Assembly: GCF_026240905.1 (NCBI RefSeq)
Contig: NZ_JAPEVI010000003.1
Coordinates: forward strand, 4,714,501 to 4,778,500
Direction of reading: 5' to 3'
DNA: 64,000 bases
From: Roseibium salinum
Lineage (GTDB): Bacteria > Pseudomonadota > Alphaproteobacteria > Rhizobiales > Stappiaceae
How positions within the stretch are numbered: the stretch's first letter is position 1; the number at the start of each line of letters is the position of its first letter. The notes under the pieces are model-generated. The model had not been told where the DNA came from and made no database searches. It was given only the letters and a program-made list of their open reading frames with translations. A program made the position numbers and the translations under genes. This document shows positions 44,925 to 57,013 of the stretch, one piece after another.

Positions 44925-45395
44925 TCATTTCAGGTTCTTAGGAAATCGCGCAGTTTGCCGCAAGGCTTCGCCGAGTACCATGCCCGCGCAGACCGCAACA
45001 TTGATCGATCGCATGCCTTCGGCCATGGGAATGGTCAGCCGCGCGTCGGCACGTTGGTGAACGCCCTCCGGTACGCCCGAACTCTCCCGGCCCATAAGCA
45101 GGATGTCGTCGGCCCGGAATGAGAAGTCCGTGTAGGGGCCGGCGGATTTGGTCGTCAAGAGGATAAGCCGGCGGTCCTGCTCCCGGCACCAGGCTTCGAA
45201 GGCGGCAAAGGATGTGTGACGGATCATCGCCGCGCGTTCCAGATAGTCCATGCCGGCCCGTTTGAGCGCGCTGTCCGAGATCGGAAAGCCTGCCGGTTCG
45301 ATCAGGTGCACGGTGATGCCGAGGCAAGCTGCCAGGCGGAGAATGGTGCCGGTGTTTTGCGGAATGTCCGGCTGGTAGAGGGCGATGTCTGGCAT
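44925..45395 (-). CDS. trmL: tRNA (cytidine(34)-2'-O)-methyltransferase
   Basis: 156 residues, a minimal SPOUT methyltransferase. Motifs: YQPDIPQNTGTILRLAACLG, LERAAMIRHTS, the knot strand DILLMGRESSGVPEGVH, and IPMAEGMRSINVAVCAGMV. It methylates the wobble nucleotide of tRNA-Leu species. The ATG at 45395 is chosen because the SPOUT fold starts there; longer open frames upstream are unconserved. Confidence 0.95.
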   Translation of the reverse strand: MPDIALYQPDIPQNTGTILRLAACLGITVHLIEPAGFPISDSALKRAGMDYLERAAMIRHTSFAAFEAWCREQDRRLILLTTKSAGPYTDFSFRADDILLMGRESSGVPEGVHQRADARLTIPMAEGMRSINVAVCAGMVLGEALRQTARFPKNLK

Positions 45396-45636
45396 GGCGC
45401 TTCGGGGGCTGTCGGGCAGGGACCGGTCGTGCTTAACAGGTGACCCGGCATTTGTCATGACGGCAAGCGCTCGAGATCGAACGCGGCGTCCGACCCAAGG
45501 ACGTGGTTCCCGACTTCCCAATCCTGCCTGTTCGGCTATCATCGGTGACAAACTCGGGAGCTACTTGCAGAATGTCGGGTATTTCAACTCGGTAGCGTGT
45601 GAAAAGCGGGAAGCTTTGTCGATAGGACTTGGGGGA

Positions 45637-46287
45637 GTGAGCGTGACGTCAAGGACATCCGAAGCTCGTGCCAGGCGCGCCCTGAGGGCCGCCTTGCAAA
45701 AATCGCTGCGTACGCATCGGCGCGGGACAGGTTGGCGCTGCATTCAAGGCGTCTTGTTCCGCGAGCATCAGGGATGGTTCTTCGAAAGCTGGATGCATGT
45801 GCCGCCCAAGGGAAGTATAGGTTGGCAATTTAACGCAAAACCGATGGCTATCGATCCTATCCTCTGGCGCCTTGTGGGCCACGAGGAGTGGAATGAACAG
45901 CCTCTTTCGTGGAGAATCCTCGGCAGCGTATGCGCTCCGCTCGTTGTCACGAAGATCTTCCCGGAAGTGTCGACAGACCCTGACGTGGAGGCAATCCGTT
46001 TAATTGAGTGGTCGAACCAACAGCTCGAGGCATTCATGCGCAATGCGACACTCCAGGAGTTTGTAGCCTTACTGGAGAAGATCGAGAAGCCGCCACGCGG
46101 TCACGCTATCACGCGCATAGCAACCTACATCCTGATGGGCGATGAGATGACCGCGCTGAAATTGAGCGCGGATGCAGCGGCAAAGGGGGAGAATGGCGGC
46201 ATGCGCTTTTACGGCCATGGCGGCCCCAAGACCTTTTTCGAGGGCGCTGTGTCTTGGCTCAAGACCCGCAACACTCTGTTGCACTGA
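45637..46287 (+). CDS. Hypothetical protein
   Basis: About 216 residues from a GTG at 45637 (or the GTG at 45643), with GGGGGA just upstream. Sequence segments such as WRCIQGVLFREHQGWFFESW and WNEQPLSWRILGSV suggest a beta-rich fold, followed by a helical C-terminal half. It has no signal or membrane segment. It might be related to proteins of the DUF4304 type, but I cannot confirm that. Its GC content is lower than that of the flanking genes, and it stands alone, which may point to horizontal origin. Confidence 0.55.
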   Translation: MSVTSRTSEARARRALRAALQKSLRTHRRGTGWRCIQGVLFREHQGWFFESWMHVPPKGSIGWQFNAKPMAIDPILWRLVGHEEWNEQPLSWRILGSVCAPLVVTKIFPEVSTDPDVEAIRLIEWSNQQLEAFMRNATLQEFVALLEKIEKPPRGHAITRIATYILMGDEMTALKLSADAAAKGENGGMRFYGHGGPKTFFEGAVSWLKTRNTLLH

Positions 46288-46415
46288 TGCGCCTGCCCGG
46301 ATGCACCAACCCGCTCGCCAACGCGCTTGCACTATCCTTACCCTGGCCTAATTACCCTTGGACCATTTTTTCGCCAGGTGGGTAGGATAGGAGAGATTCG
46401 CTCCTGCCCCTCCCC

Positions 46416-48281
46416 ATGGAGACGCCCGTGTCCCCTCTTTTCCGTTTGTTCGAAACCTGGATAGATCCGTTCAGGGAGCCTCCCGGCCGGGACATGCCGC
46501 GCGGCGGCTTCGCCTTTCTGCTCTACTTCGTCAGCCAGGTTCGCTGGCCGTTTGCCGCCATGCTCGTGCTGGGCGGGGCCGCGGCCTTCATCGAAGTGGC
46601 GGTCTTCAATTTTCTCGGCAAGCTGGTCGATCTTCTGGACAGCGGTAACCGGGAGACCTTCTTCGCCGATCATGCATGGACGCTCCTGGGGATGGCGTTT
46701 ATCGTCCTCGTGCTCAGGGCGCTCACGCTCGTCCTGATTTCGCTGGTCGAGGAGCAGACGATCGTTCCGGGGTTCTTCAACCTCGTGCGCTGGCAGAGTC
46801 ACCAGCGGGTGATGAAGCAGAGCCTTGGCTATTTCCAGGACGACCTTGCCGGCCGTCTGACACAAAAGGTCATGCAGGCCGGCCTCTCCGCAGGCGACTT
46901 CATGTCCAACCTGCTGCAGGTTGCCTGGTTCATTATCGTCTACGCGCTCACGACCCTGGTTCTCGTGGCCGATCTGGACCTTAGGCTCGGGGCGATCGTG
47001 GCTCTGTGGCTGAGCTGTTTCGCGGTGGTGGCCTGGAACATCGTTCCGCGCGTGCGCAGCGCCTCCAAGGCGGTCGCCAATTCCTATTCGGGGGTGACGG
47101 GCCGTCTGGTCGATACCTATACCAACATCCAGTCGGTCAAGCTGTTCGGGTCGGCGCTGGAGGAGAGCCGCGGCGCCGGGGCGGCGTTCGACAACTTCAT
47201 CGGGAAACTGAAGACATTCACCCGACTGCTGTCGACCATCCGCATCATCATGAGCCTGATCAACGGCGTGATGATCGTTGCCATTGCGGCCATGGCCCTG
47301 AAGATCTGGCAGGATGGCGGCATCAGCACAGGCCATGTCGCCTTCGCACTCAGCCTGATCCTGCGGCTGAATATTCTCCTCAACCGGCTCTTCAATCAGC
47401 TGAACGGCCTGTTTCGCCATTTCGGTTCGCTGCAGGACAGCATGGAGACGATCGTCAAGCCCATCGTTCTGACGGACATGCCAGGTGCCCGGGATCTGGT
47501 CGTCGCAGAAGGCGCCGTCAAGTTCGAGAACATCCGCTTCCACTACGGCAAGACGGGCGGTGTGATCGATCATCTGAACCTGTCGATCAAGCCGGGGGAA
47601 CGCGTCGGGCTCGTCGGGCCCTCGGGAGCCGGAAAAACCACTCTGGCGAGCCTGCTCCTGCGGTTCTTCGACGTCGAGGCCGGGCGTATCCTCATCGACG
47701 GACAGGATGTGAGGGACGTCACGCAGGCGTCCCTGCGCCGTTCCATCGGCATGGTGACGCAGGATCCGTCCCTGCTGCACCGGTCGATCCGGGAAAACAT
47801 TCGCTATGGACGGACATCGGCGAGCGAAGAAGAGCTGTTGGAGGCCGCGCGCAAGGCACACGCCCTCGACTTCATCGAGCAGCTTGAAGACAAGCGGGGC
47901 CGGAACGGGTTCGATGCCTTTGTCGGGGAACGCGGGGTCAAGCTGTCAGGCGGGCAGCGCCAGCGTATCGCCATCGCGCGCGTGCTCTTGAAGGACGCGC
48001 CGATCCTGGTGCTGGACGAGGCAACGTCTGCGCTGGATTCGGAGGTCGAAGCCGCGATCCAGGAGAACCTGCAGGGGCTGATGACCGGGAAGACGGTGAT
48101 CGCCATCGCCCACCGCCTGTCGACAATCGCCGCCATGGACCGTCTGATCGTCATGGACAAGGGCCGGATCGTGCAGCAGGGAAGCCACGAAGAGCTGCTG
48201 TTGCAGGAGGACGGCCTCTATGCGCAGCTCTGGCAACGTCAGTCCGGCGGTTTCCTGAAGCCGGAGACGGCCGTGGCCTGA
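46416..48281 (+). CDS. ABC exporter, fused permease and ATPase (paralog 1)
   Basis: 621 residues, a half-transporter. The N-terminal half has about six membrane helices (starting LLYFVSQVRWPFAAMLVLGG). The ATPase domain shows Walker A VGPSGAGKTTLA, Q-loop MVTQDPSLL, signature LSGGQRQRIAIARVLL, Walker B ILVLDEATSALDS and H-loop IAIAHRLSTI. It is similar across its length to the protein encoded at 52978-54816. It may export lipids or peptides; the substrate is unknown. It probably forms a homodimer, or a heterodimer with the second paralog. Confidence 0.9.
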   Translation: METPVSPLFRLFETWIDPFREPPGRDMPRGGFAFLLYFVSQVRWPFAAMLVLGGAAAFIEVAVFNFLGKLVDLLDSGNRETFFADHAWTLLGMAFIVLVLRALTLVLISLVEEQTIVPGFFNLVRWQSHQRVMKQSLGYFQDDLAGRLTQKVMQAGLSAGDFMSNLLQVAWFIIVYALTTLVLVADLDLRLGAIVALWLSCFAVVAWNIVPRVRSASKAVANSYSGVTGRLVDTYTNIQSVKLFGSALEESRGAGAAFDNFIGKLKTFTRLLSTIRIIMSLINGVMIVAIAAMALKIWQDGGISTGHVAFALSLILRLNILLNRLFNQLNGLFRHFGSLQDSMETIVKPIVLTDMPGARDLVVAEGAVKFENIRFHYGKTGGVIDHLNLSIKPGERVGLVGPSGAGKTTLASLLLRFFDVEAGRILIDGQDVRDVTQASLRRSIGMVTQDPSLLHRSIRENIRYGRTSASEEELLEAARKAHALDFIEQLEDKRGRNGFDAFVGERGVKLSGGQRQRIAIARVLLKDAPILVLDEATSALDSEVEAAIQENLQGLMTGKTVIAIAHRLSTIAAMDRLIVMDKGRIVQQGSHEELLLQEDGLYAQLWQRQSGGFLKPETAVA

Positions 48282-48473
48282 TCGCGCGGCAGCTTCTGCC
48301 GGTGGTTCTCTTCAGCGTCCGGCATTTATGTGGCCATACCCTAAGTATTTTCCCGAGCATGGCGGATTACCGAATCTTTACGCCCGGCAGGCTAAAGATC
48401 CGTTTGCTTGGCGGATGATCCGGGAAACCCCACCCGCAGTTGCCGGGCTTGAAATGACTGCCGGAGTTTTCTC

Positions 48474-49793
48474 GTGACATTATCAATCAAGGGCCGCTTT
48501 GTGGCCATGGTCCTGACCGCCGCCGCCATCATGATGGCCGGTACGGCTTTCGCCTTCTACACCTTTCGACAGGCTTTCATGCGGGAAATAGGCACGGCGG
48601 ACGGTGCGAAGCAGTTTCTGTCGGGAAATGTCGCGGCCAATATCGACGGTCTCATCATGGACCAGATGATCACGATCGGCCTGGTGGTATCACCGGTCGG
48701 TCTGGCTTTTCTGGGCCTTGCGATCATTCTGGCGTTGGGCATCGCACGGCCGCTCAACCGCCTGCAGGCCGGCCTCGATAAACTCTCGGACGGGAATTTC
48801 GATATTGAGATCGAGGGGGCCGGGCGCAGTGATGAAATCGGCGCGATTGCGCGCTCCGTGATCGCGTTCAGGGGCAATCTTGCCGAACGGGCCAGGGAAC
48901 AGGCGCGCCAGGAACTGGCGCATCAGGAGGCCTTGAGCGAAGAGCGCAAATCGCTGATGCAGGATGTCGCGGACGATTTTGAAAAATCGGTCCTCGGCGT
49001 GGTGGCGGCTCTTACCAAGGCAGCCGGCAGTGTCGAAAGCAATTCCATGGAGCTCAGCAGCGCGGTGAATTCCTCGCTCCAGGCCGTGCAGGAAGTCCAT
49101 ATCGCCACGTCGGAAGCTGCCAGTTCGGTGGAGATCGTCACCAATTCGGCAGACCGCCTGTCCGGATCGCTGAGGCGCGTGCGCGAAGATGTGGACCAGG
49201 CCACCGACATCGCCAGCACCGCCGTTCAGGAGGCGCGCAAGACGGATGAAATCGTCGGACGTCTGTCGGAAACCGGTCGGGCAATCGGCGAGATCGTCGA
49301 ACTCATCAGCCGGATCGCCAGCCAGACCAACCTGCTTGCCCTGAACGCGACCATCGAAGCGGCCAGGGCGGGGGAGGCAGGACGCGGCTTTGCTGTGGTT
49401 GCCAACGAGGTCAAGGTCCTGGCGGAACAGACCACGAAGGCGACGGACGACATTTCCGCCCAGGTCGCCGCCGTCCAGGAGGTCGCCGAGCTTTCGGAAA
49501 CCGCGATTCGCTCGATCACGGAAACCATTGGCCGCATCAGCGAGATATCCGGGAAAATCCGCGAGGCCGTGGAAGAGCAATCAGCGGCCACGCAGGAAAT
49601 CAGCAGCAATGCGCTGACCGCACGGGCAAGTTCGGATCAGGTCACCAGCAATGTCGGCACCTTGAGCGGTGTCATGGAGACCAGCCGCTCGGCGACAGGC
49701 GAGATGCACCGGGCTTCATCGGAGCTCGGCCAGCTTTCCAGCAGCCTTGAGGCGCAGGTGAGCCAGTTTCTGCAAAGCGTTCGGGCGGCCTGA
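48474..49793 (+). CDS. Methyl-accepting chemotaxis protein without a large sensor domain
   Basis: 439 residues from a GTG start. Two membrane segments (residues 10-30 and about 66-88) are separated by only about 35 residues, too few for a normal ligand-binding domain. A HAMP domain follows ([20 protein letters not shown] ... [13 protein letters not shown]). The signalling domain has the conserved tip [40 protein letters not shown] in two blocks. The protein should signal to CheA; its input may be through the membrane, cytoplasmic or protein partners. Confidence 0.92.
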   Translation: MTLSIKGRFVAMVLTAAAIMMAGTAFAFYTFRQAFMREIGTADGAKQFLSGNVAANIDGLIMDQMITIGLVVSPVGLAFLGLAIILALGIARPLNRLQAGLDKLSDGNFDIEIEGAGRSDEIGAIARSVIAFRGNLAERAREQARQELAHQEALSEERKSLMQDVADDFEKSVLGVVAALTKAAGSVESNSMELSSAVNSSLQAVQEVHIATSEAASSVEIVTNSADRLSGSLRRVREDVDQATDIASTAVQEARKTDEIVGRLSETGRAIGEIVELISRIASQTNLLALNATIEAARAGEAGRGFAVVANEVKVLAEQTTKATDDISAQVAAVQEVAELSETAIRSITETIGRISEISGKIREAVEEQSAATQEISSNALTARASSDQVTSNVGTLSGVMETSRSATGEMHRASSELGQLSSSLEAQVSQFLQSVRAA

Positions 49794-50255
49794 AGAACCC
49801 CATAGTGGCGGAAAAGTCCGCCGCCCAATGCCGTTGCATCAGCCAAGGGCTTTGACGCTGCCGCTCGCCGCCCGTCCGGCGTCCTTCGGATCGCTCTGGA
49901 GCGACCAGTGCATCCAATTTTATGGGACAGAGCGCGGTTACGATCCCCTTAAACTGACGCACCGCCGTCAATACGGCCAGAGCGGCGAGACAAAGCCGGC
50001 AAGTCGACCCGCTACATCGGCCGAGAGTTCTGGCGCTGCGGCGCGCAGCGGGTGAACGAAATCCAGGGTGAGACGTGATCGAAACGATCGCAGCTGGCTC
50101 TGTGATGGGGCGGGTTAACCAACCGAAGATCTATCCGTTGAAGTACTTATTGATATAAATACCAATATTCCTCAGTCGAATTTACTTGTTTAGGAATTGT
50201 TTCAGGATTGAGTTTATAAGTAACCATATGTTTTTTCCTGCCAAAAAGATGGAAT
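49794..50255. other. Intergenic region upstream of the GGDEF/EAL gene
   Basis: 462 bases without a supported gene. The last 120 bases are AT-rich (for example TTATTGATATAAATACCAATATTCC around 50147) and probably contain the promoter of the next gene. A short TCGCTC/GAGCGA hairpin lies near 49890. Confidence 0.45.
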
Positions 50256-52112
50256 ATGACAGAATTCCTGGCTGAGGGGCCTGTGCAGCAGTTGATATTC
50301 TTTCTGGGAACCGCGCTCACGTTCCTTTCTGTCGGCTATCTGCGGGGCAGGGCGGCAGGCGGACAGTCCGGCCGCAACGACACTTCCGAATTCGGAAATG
50401 ACGCAGCCATCCTGAAGCTGGTCGTGGAACATGCCCACGAAGGCCTGGTCATGCAGGACATCTATGGGCGCATAGAATGGACCAATCCCGCCTACTCCCG
50501 CATTACCGGCTACAGCGCGGAAGAGGTCCGCGGGCGGCGCCCGCAGGAATTCGTCCTGGTCTCGGAAAACCAGCTGTCTGCCGAAGAAATCGAGAATTTC
50601 AAATACGACCTGACGAAATTCCGTTCCGGCGTCGAGGAACTGATTCTGAACAGACGCAAGAATGGAGAGCTCTTCTGGAACCAGCTCACCTTTGCCGTGG
50701 TCGAGGGCAAAACCGAAGAAGAGACGAAGATCATCCTCATCTGCCGGGACGTCACCAGCCAGGTCGAACACATGAAAGAGCTGGAGGCGGTGCGGAGCCG
50801 GTTGAAGCATCAGGCCGAACACGATGACCTTACCGGCGTCGCCAACCGGGCGAAACTTACCTCATTCCTTCAGGAGCGTGTTTCGGCCGCAGCCGGGCCG
50901 GAGAGCCTGATTGGCATCGTTCATGTCGATCTTGATCATTTCAAGGATATCAATGACAGCCACGGCCACTGCGCCGGCGATACGGTCCTGCGGCACACCG
51001 CCGACGTGCTGAAATCGGTCATGGGCGACAAGGGCCTGGTGGCGCGCATCGGCGGCGATGAATTCGTCGCGGTGGTATCCGATCCTCTCGGCCCGGAGGA
51101 AATGGAAACCATCGGCAAGAAGATCCTCGATGGCCTGGCCAAACCGGTCAAGGTGGACCATCAGAACCTGAAGGTGGCCGGGAGTGTTGGGCTGGTGCTG
51201 GCGGATGGCACGAAAGCGAGTTCTTCGGAACTGATCCACCGGGCCGACCTGGCGCTCTACGCCGCCAAGAAATCGGGACGCAGTCAGTTTGCCTGGTACA
51301 CGGACGCGCTCGGAGCCGCGCATCGACACAAGCGAATGACCATGGCCCAATTGGACCAGGACCTTGAAAACGAAGCCCTGACCTTGCTGTTTGAACCGCA
51401 ATACAGCCTCGAGCGGCAGCAGATCGCCGGCTACGAAGCTCTGCCACGGTGGCTTCACCCGTCAGAAGGTCTGGTGGATCCGGTCAGGCTGCTGTCCCTG
51501 CAGGAAGACGGAAAGAGTATTGCCCAGATCGAGCGGTTTGCGGTGCGCACCGGCATTGCGGAAGTCAAGCGCCTGCGGGAAGCCGCCGATGCCAACGTCT
51601 TCCTGTCGGTCAACCTGACGGAGGCAAGCCTCAGGGATCCCGGCTTCCCGGCGCTGATTTCCCAACTCTGCGAGGAAAACGATCTGCCGGCCGCAGATAT
51701 CGTCATCGAACTCGATGAAAGGATCATCCGGTTCGACGATGCCGACGGCGTGGCGTGGGATCTCGGCAGGTTCTCGGACATCGGCTGCCGGATTGCGCTG
51801 GACATGTTCGGAAGCGGGCACGGCGGAGCGGGGCAACTCCTCCATCTGAAGGCCGACGGTGTCAAAATCAGTCCGGTGCTGATCGATGGTGTGAACCACA
51901 GCGCGAAACAGCAACAGCTTGTTCAGTCGATCGTCGGCCTTGCCGGCAGCCTCGGGCTGCAGGTCTCGGCGGTCGGAGTGGATACGCCCGAACAGGCGGC
52001 GCTGTTGAAGGCGTTGGGCTGCAGCCTGGTGCAGGGCCGGGTGATCGGGCAACCGCTCTCGCCCAGGGAGGCGGAGATTCACATGCGGGAATTCGTGCTG
52101 CAGACCCACTGA
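50256..52112 (+). CDS. PAS-GGDEF-EAL protein with a degenerate EAL domain
   Basis: 618 residues. A single N-terminal membrane helix (LIFFLGTALTFLSVGYL) is followed by a PAS domain with an attached PAC segment (residues 50-175: IEWTNPAYSRITGYSAEEV ... FWNQLTFAVVEG), a GGDEF domain (DHFKDINDSHGHCAGD, then ARIGGDEFVAVV, catalytically complete by eye) and an EAL domain. The EAL domain keeps EALPRW and NLTEASL, but DDFG is DMFG, and the catalytic Glu of the AEGVE-type motif is Val (AVGVD). It may thus make, but not break, cyclic di-GMP and use the EAL fold as a binding site. Confidence 0.92.
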   Translation: MTEFLAEGPVQQLIFFLGTALTFLSVGYLRGRAAGGQSGRNDTSEFGNDAAILKLVVEHAHEGLVMQDIYGRIEWTNPAYSRITGYSAEEVRGRRPQEFVLVSENQLSAEEIENFKYDLTKFRSGVEELILNRRKNGELFWNQLTFAVVEGKTEEETKIILICRDVTSQVEHMKELEAVRSRLKHQAEHDDLTGVANRAKLTSFLQERVSAAAGPESLIGIVHVDLDHFKDINDSHGHCAGDTVLRHTADVLKSVMGDKGLVARIGGDEFVAVVSDPLGPEEMETIGKKILDGLAKPVKVDHQNLKVAGSVGLVLADGTKASSSELIHRADLALYAAKKSGRSQFAWYTDALGAAHRHKRMTMAQLDQDLENEALTLLFEPQYSLERQQIAGYEALPRWLHPSEGLVDPVRLLSLQEDGKSIAQIERFAVRTGIAEVKRLREAADANVFLSVNLTEASLRDPGFPALISQLCEENDLPAADIVIELDERIIRFDDADGVAWDLGRFSDIGCRIALDMFGSGHGGAGQLLHLKADGVKISPVLIDGVNHSAKQQQLVQSIVGLAGSLGLQVSAVGVDTPEQAALLKALGCSLVQGRVIGQPLSPREAEIHMREFVLQTH

Positions 52113-52139
52113 ATAGGGTCGCGAACCGGCAGGTGTGAA

Positions 52140-52179
52140 GGGCAGGTGACGGCCAGTAAGGGCAGGTAACGGCCAGTAT
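52140..52179. repeat. Two-copy 20-bp tandem repeat
   Basis: GGGCAGGTGACGGCCAGTAA followed at once by GGGCAGGTAACGGCCAGTAT, 18 of 20 positions alike. It lies 28 bases after the GGDEF gene stop. Confidence 0.85.
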
Positions 52180-52345
52180 CTGTGTCCGATCGGCAACAGT
52201 TCGACCCTTCGTGCTGCAAATTGACGCATTTTGGCTTTTCAATATTCGCCAAAGAGGCTACCAAGGCATCCGGTCAACCTCCGGTGGTTGGCTTTTCCTG
52301 TCCCTAGCGGCCGTCCCGGCCCGCGCAACTCCAAGGAGGGCTTTG

Positions 52346-52420
52346 ATGACAGATTTCTGCATGATGCATCCATTTGCCGCCCTCGCAGGTTGCGCAAGGA
52401 TCACTGTCCGCCTCCGCTAG
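52346..52420 (+). CDS. Possible 24-residue leader peptide
   Basis: ATG at 52346 with AGGAGG six bases upstream. The short product starts MTDFCMMHPFAALAG and has two Cys; it ends with a TAG. The ribosome site is better than that of the next gene. It could be a leader peptide controlling the small membrane protein and ABC exporter downstream, or a chance match. Confidence 0.35.
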   Translation: MTDFCMMHPFAALAGCARITVRLR

Positions 52421-52546
52421 AGGCACAGTCACTCTTCCAGTTCAATGACTTTGCGGTGACCGGCTTAAGCCGTTGCCTTTCTGCTGCATGCGTCCCCCGC
52501 ATGTCTGCCGGCACCAGATTCATAATTCCTGTTCGGAGTCGATCCG

Positions 52547-52975
52547 ATGTCTGTTCAATATTCGCCGGAGCTGGCTGCGCTGGCAGACCGTCCGGATTTC
52601 GAGGTGTCTTTGCCAAAAGAGCCCGACCCGGGCTTCACCGGCCGCATCCGGCGCTTTGCGGCGGCCGTGGGCCTTTTTCTGGCGATCACGTCCGCGACTG
52701 CCGTCGTCTTTTTCCTGCCGGTTCTCGTTGTCAACCTGAGCCGGATTGAAGCTCTGGAAATCGCCGGCCGGTACGTGTCCGCAGGAGCGTTCGTGGATGA
52801 ACTGCGCGCGCTGTTCTGGGGCACGTTCATTCTGGCCCTGGCCTTTACCAGCTTTATTGCCAGCCTTCTGCTGTTCGCATCTGGCCGTACAATTCGCCCG
52901 CGTTATCCATCGCCCGACCGTCAGGATGCCCTGGTTCATCTGGCCGTCCTGCGATTGAGCGGGCCTGAGAGGTGA
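52547..52975 (+). CDS. Small membrane protein of unknown function
   Basis: 142 residues with two membrane helices (AAAVGLFLAITSATAVVFFLPVL and TFILALAFTSFIASLLLFA), flanked by an N-terminal cytoplasmic stretch and a short tail. It stops two bases before the ABC exporter start, so the two are translationally coupled. This pairing suggests a role alongside the exporter. No family recognised. Confidence 0.75.
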   Translation: MSVQYSPELAALADRPDFEVSLPKEPDPGFTGRIRRFAAAVGLFLAITSATAVVFFLPVLVVNLSRIEALEIAGRYVSAGAFVDELRALFWGTFILALAFTSFIASLLLFASGRTIRPRYPSPDRQDALVHLAVLRLSGPER

Positions 52976-52977
52976 TC

Positions 52978-54816
<1,839 letters not shown>

Positions 54817-55132
54817 TTCATGCATGGCGGAAGCGGAACCGGGATCCGATACGGATTCCGGTCTTGCGTCCTTTGCCCGAAAAAGGGCAGAAAAGCGGCA
54901 CAAGGGTCCATTTGCCTGCGACATATATGTTTTGATGGGCTCGTTGAACTGGACAAGCCATTCGAAGGGTGCAAAAAGACAAGCCGCTTGACCGGTACGG
55001 CCTTACCGCAGTACCCGGTCCCCGAAAAAGCCCGGCATGGTTCCGACCTTCTTCTTCCTCGGGTCAGGAAGGGTCCTCGGACGTGATACGGGCTTTCGGT
55101 ACAGGTTGAACAGGTTTCGAGAGGACGCGACC
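54817..55132. other. Intergenic region upstream of petA
   Basis: 316 bases that should carry the petABC promoter. A short GGTAC...GTACC inverted motif (GGTACGGCCTTACCGCAGTACC, near 54997) is visible, but I cannot assign a regulator. No gene. Confidence 0.4.
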
Positions 55133-55693
55133 TTGGCACATACGGATCAGGCGGAACCGAACCGCCGCGATTTCCTCTATATTGCGACCGGCGCCATGGG
55201 CGTCGTTGGCGTGGGCGCGCTGGCATGGCCGTTCATCGACCAGATGAACCCGGATGCCTCCGCATTGGCTCTGGCTTCCATCGAGGTGGATGTGTCTGCC
55301 GTGGAAGAGGGGCAGTCAATTACAGTCAAATGGCGCGGAAAGCCGGTCTTCATCCGCAACCGGACCGAAACGGAAGTGGAGGAAGCCAAGTCCGTTCCGG
55401 TTTCCCAACTGCCGGATCCGCTGGCCCGCAACGCCAACCTGCCGCCTGATGCCGAGGCCGATGACGTCAACCGCGGCGTTGAAGGCAAGGAGAACTGGCT
55501 CGTTCAGGTCGGTATCTGTACCCACCTTGGCTGCGTGCCGCTCGGCGATGCCGGTGACTTCGGCGGCTGGTTCTGCCCGTGCCACGGCTCTCACTATGAC
55601 ACTGCCGGCCGTATCCGAAAGGGCCCGGCTCCCGAGAATTTGCTGATTCCGCCGCTCGAGTTTGTCAGCGACTCGACGATCAAGATCGGCTAA
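55133..55693 (+). CDS. petA: Ubiquinol-cytochrome c reductase iron-sulfur (Rieske) subunit
   Basis: 186 residues from a TTG start with GAGAGGA upstream. The N-terminus has a Tat-type signal ([11 protein letters not shown]) and a membrane anchor ([18 protein letters not shown]). The Rieske cluster ligands are in CTHLGCVP and CPCHGSHYD. It moves electrons from ubiquinol to cytochrome c1 in the bc1 complex. A longer frame to 55037 exists, but its first part is not conserved. Confidence 0.97.
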   Translation: MAHTDQAEPNRRDFLYIATGAMGVVGVGALAWPFIDQMNPDASALALASIEVDVSAVEEGQSITVKWRGKPVFIRNRTETEVEEAKSVPVSQLPDPLARNANLPPDAEADDVNRGVEGKENWLVQVGICTHLGCVPLGDAGDFGGWFCPCHGSHYDTAGRIRKGPAPENLLIPPLEFVSDSTIKIG

Positions 55694-55718
55694 CGGCAAG
55701 ATTTTTTAGGAGACAGCC

Positions 55719-56984
55719 ATGGCTGGACATAATGTCTATGTACCGCAGAGCGCCCCGGCGAAGTGGCTTGAGAGCCGCCTTCCGGTCATCTCGCTCGTAC
55801 GCGGCTCTTTCGTTGATTTTCCGACCCCGAAGAACCTGAACTACTGGTGGACCTTCGGCGGGATCCTGTTCATGGTGCTGATCGCACAGATCCTGACGGG
55901 CGTCGTGCTGGTCATGCACTATACGCCGAGCACCGGAGCAGCCTTCGACAGCGTCGAACACATCATGCGCGACGTGAACTTCGGCTGGATGCTGCGCTAT
56001 CTGCACTCGAACGGCGCCTCGATGTTCTTCATCGCCGTTTACATTCACATTTTCCGCGGTCTCTACTACGGGTCCTACAAGGCCCCGCGCGAGATTTCCT
56101 GGATCCTCGGCGTGATCATCTTCCTCATCATGATGGGCACCGCCTTCATGGGCTACGTCCTGCCGTGGGGCCAGATGTCCTTCTGGGGCGCGACCGTCAT
56201 CACCAACCTGTTCTCGGCGATCCCGCTGGTCGGTGAAGCCATCAAGACCTGGCTGTGGGGCGGCTTCGCGGTCGATAACCCGACGCTGAACAGGTTCTTC
56301 TCGCTGCACTACCTACTGCCGTTCATGATCTTCGGCGTGGTACTCCTGCATGTGTGGGCCTTCCACACGACGGGCAACAACAACCCGACCGGTGTGCAGC
56401 CGAAGACCAAGCAGGACACGATCCCCTTCCATCCGTATTATACGATGAAGGATCTGTTCGCGATGGTCGTGTTCCTGATCCTGTTCGCCTGGTTCGCCTT
56501 CTATGTGCCGAACTATATGGGCCACCCGGACAACTACATCGAAGCCAACCCGCTGGTGACCCCGGCGCATATCGTTCCGGAATGGTACTTCCTGCCGTTC
56601 TACGCGATCCTGCGTGCGGTTCCCGACAAGCTGGGCGGCGTCGTGGCCATGTTCGGCGCGATTGCGATCCTGTTCGTGCTGCCCTGGCTGGACACCTCAA
56701 AGGTCCGTTCGGGCACCTACCGGCCGCTGTTCAAGCAGTTCTTCTGGATCTTCGCGCTGGACTGCATCGCGCTCGGCTATCTCGGCGCCATGCCTGCCGA
56801 GGGAACCTACGTCATCCTCGCCCGGATCTTCACCATCTACTACTTCGCCCACTTCCTGGTCATCCTGCCGCTGCTCGGTTTCCTGGAAAAACCGCGACCG
56901 CTACCGGCCTCGATTTCCGAAGCGGTCTTGAAGGGCGGATCTGGAAAACCGGCTGCTGCCACTGCGGCACCGGACACGAAGTAA
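55719..56984 (+). CDS. petB: Ubiquinol-cytochrome c reductase cytochrome b subunit
   Basis: 421 residues with eight expected membrane helices. Haem ligand histidines lie in [11 protein letters not shown] / [20 protein letters not shown] and in [20 protein letters not shown]. The quinone-oxidation motif PEWY is in [14 protein letters not shown]. It is the quinone-binding subunit of the bc1 complex. Encoded separately from cytochrome c1, 25 bases after petA. Confidence 0.98.
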   Translation: MAGHNVYVPQSAPAKWLESRLPVISLVRGSFVDFPTPKNLNYWWTFGGILFMVLIAQILTGVVLVMHYTPSTGAAFDSVEHIMRDVNFGWMLRYLHSNGASMFFIAVYIHIFRGLYYGSYKAPREISWILGVIIFLIMMGTAFMGYVLPWGQMSFWGATVITNLFSAIPLVGEAIKTWLWGGFAVDNPTLNRFFSLHYLLPFMIFGVVLLHVWAFHTTGNNNPTGVQPKTKQDTIPFHPYYTMKDLFAMVVFLILFAWFAFYVPNYMGHPDNYIEANPLVTPAHIVPEWYFLPFYAILRAVPDKLGGVVAMFGAIAILFVLPWLDTSKVRSGTYRPLFKQFFWIFALDCIALGYLGAMPAEGTYVILARIFTIYYFAHFLVILPLLGFLEKPRPLPASISEAVLKGGSGKPAAATAAPDTK

Positions 56985-57013
56985 CGCGAACCGGATCAGG
57001 AGTAGTTGAAACA

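Larger units (their letters stand above)
52113..52545. other. Intergenic region with a short tandem repeat
   Basis: 434 bases between the GGDEF gene and the small membrane protein gene. It holds a two-copy 20-bp tandem repeat (52140-52179), a 24-codon ORF with a strong ribosome site (52346-52420) and a perfect 12-bp palindrome CGGCTTAAGCCG near 52460. No larger gene. Confidence 0.5.
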
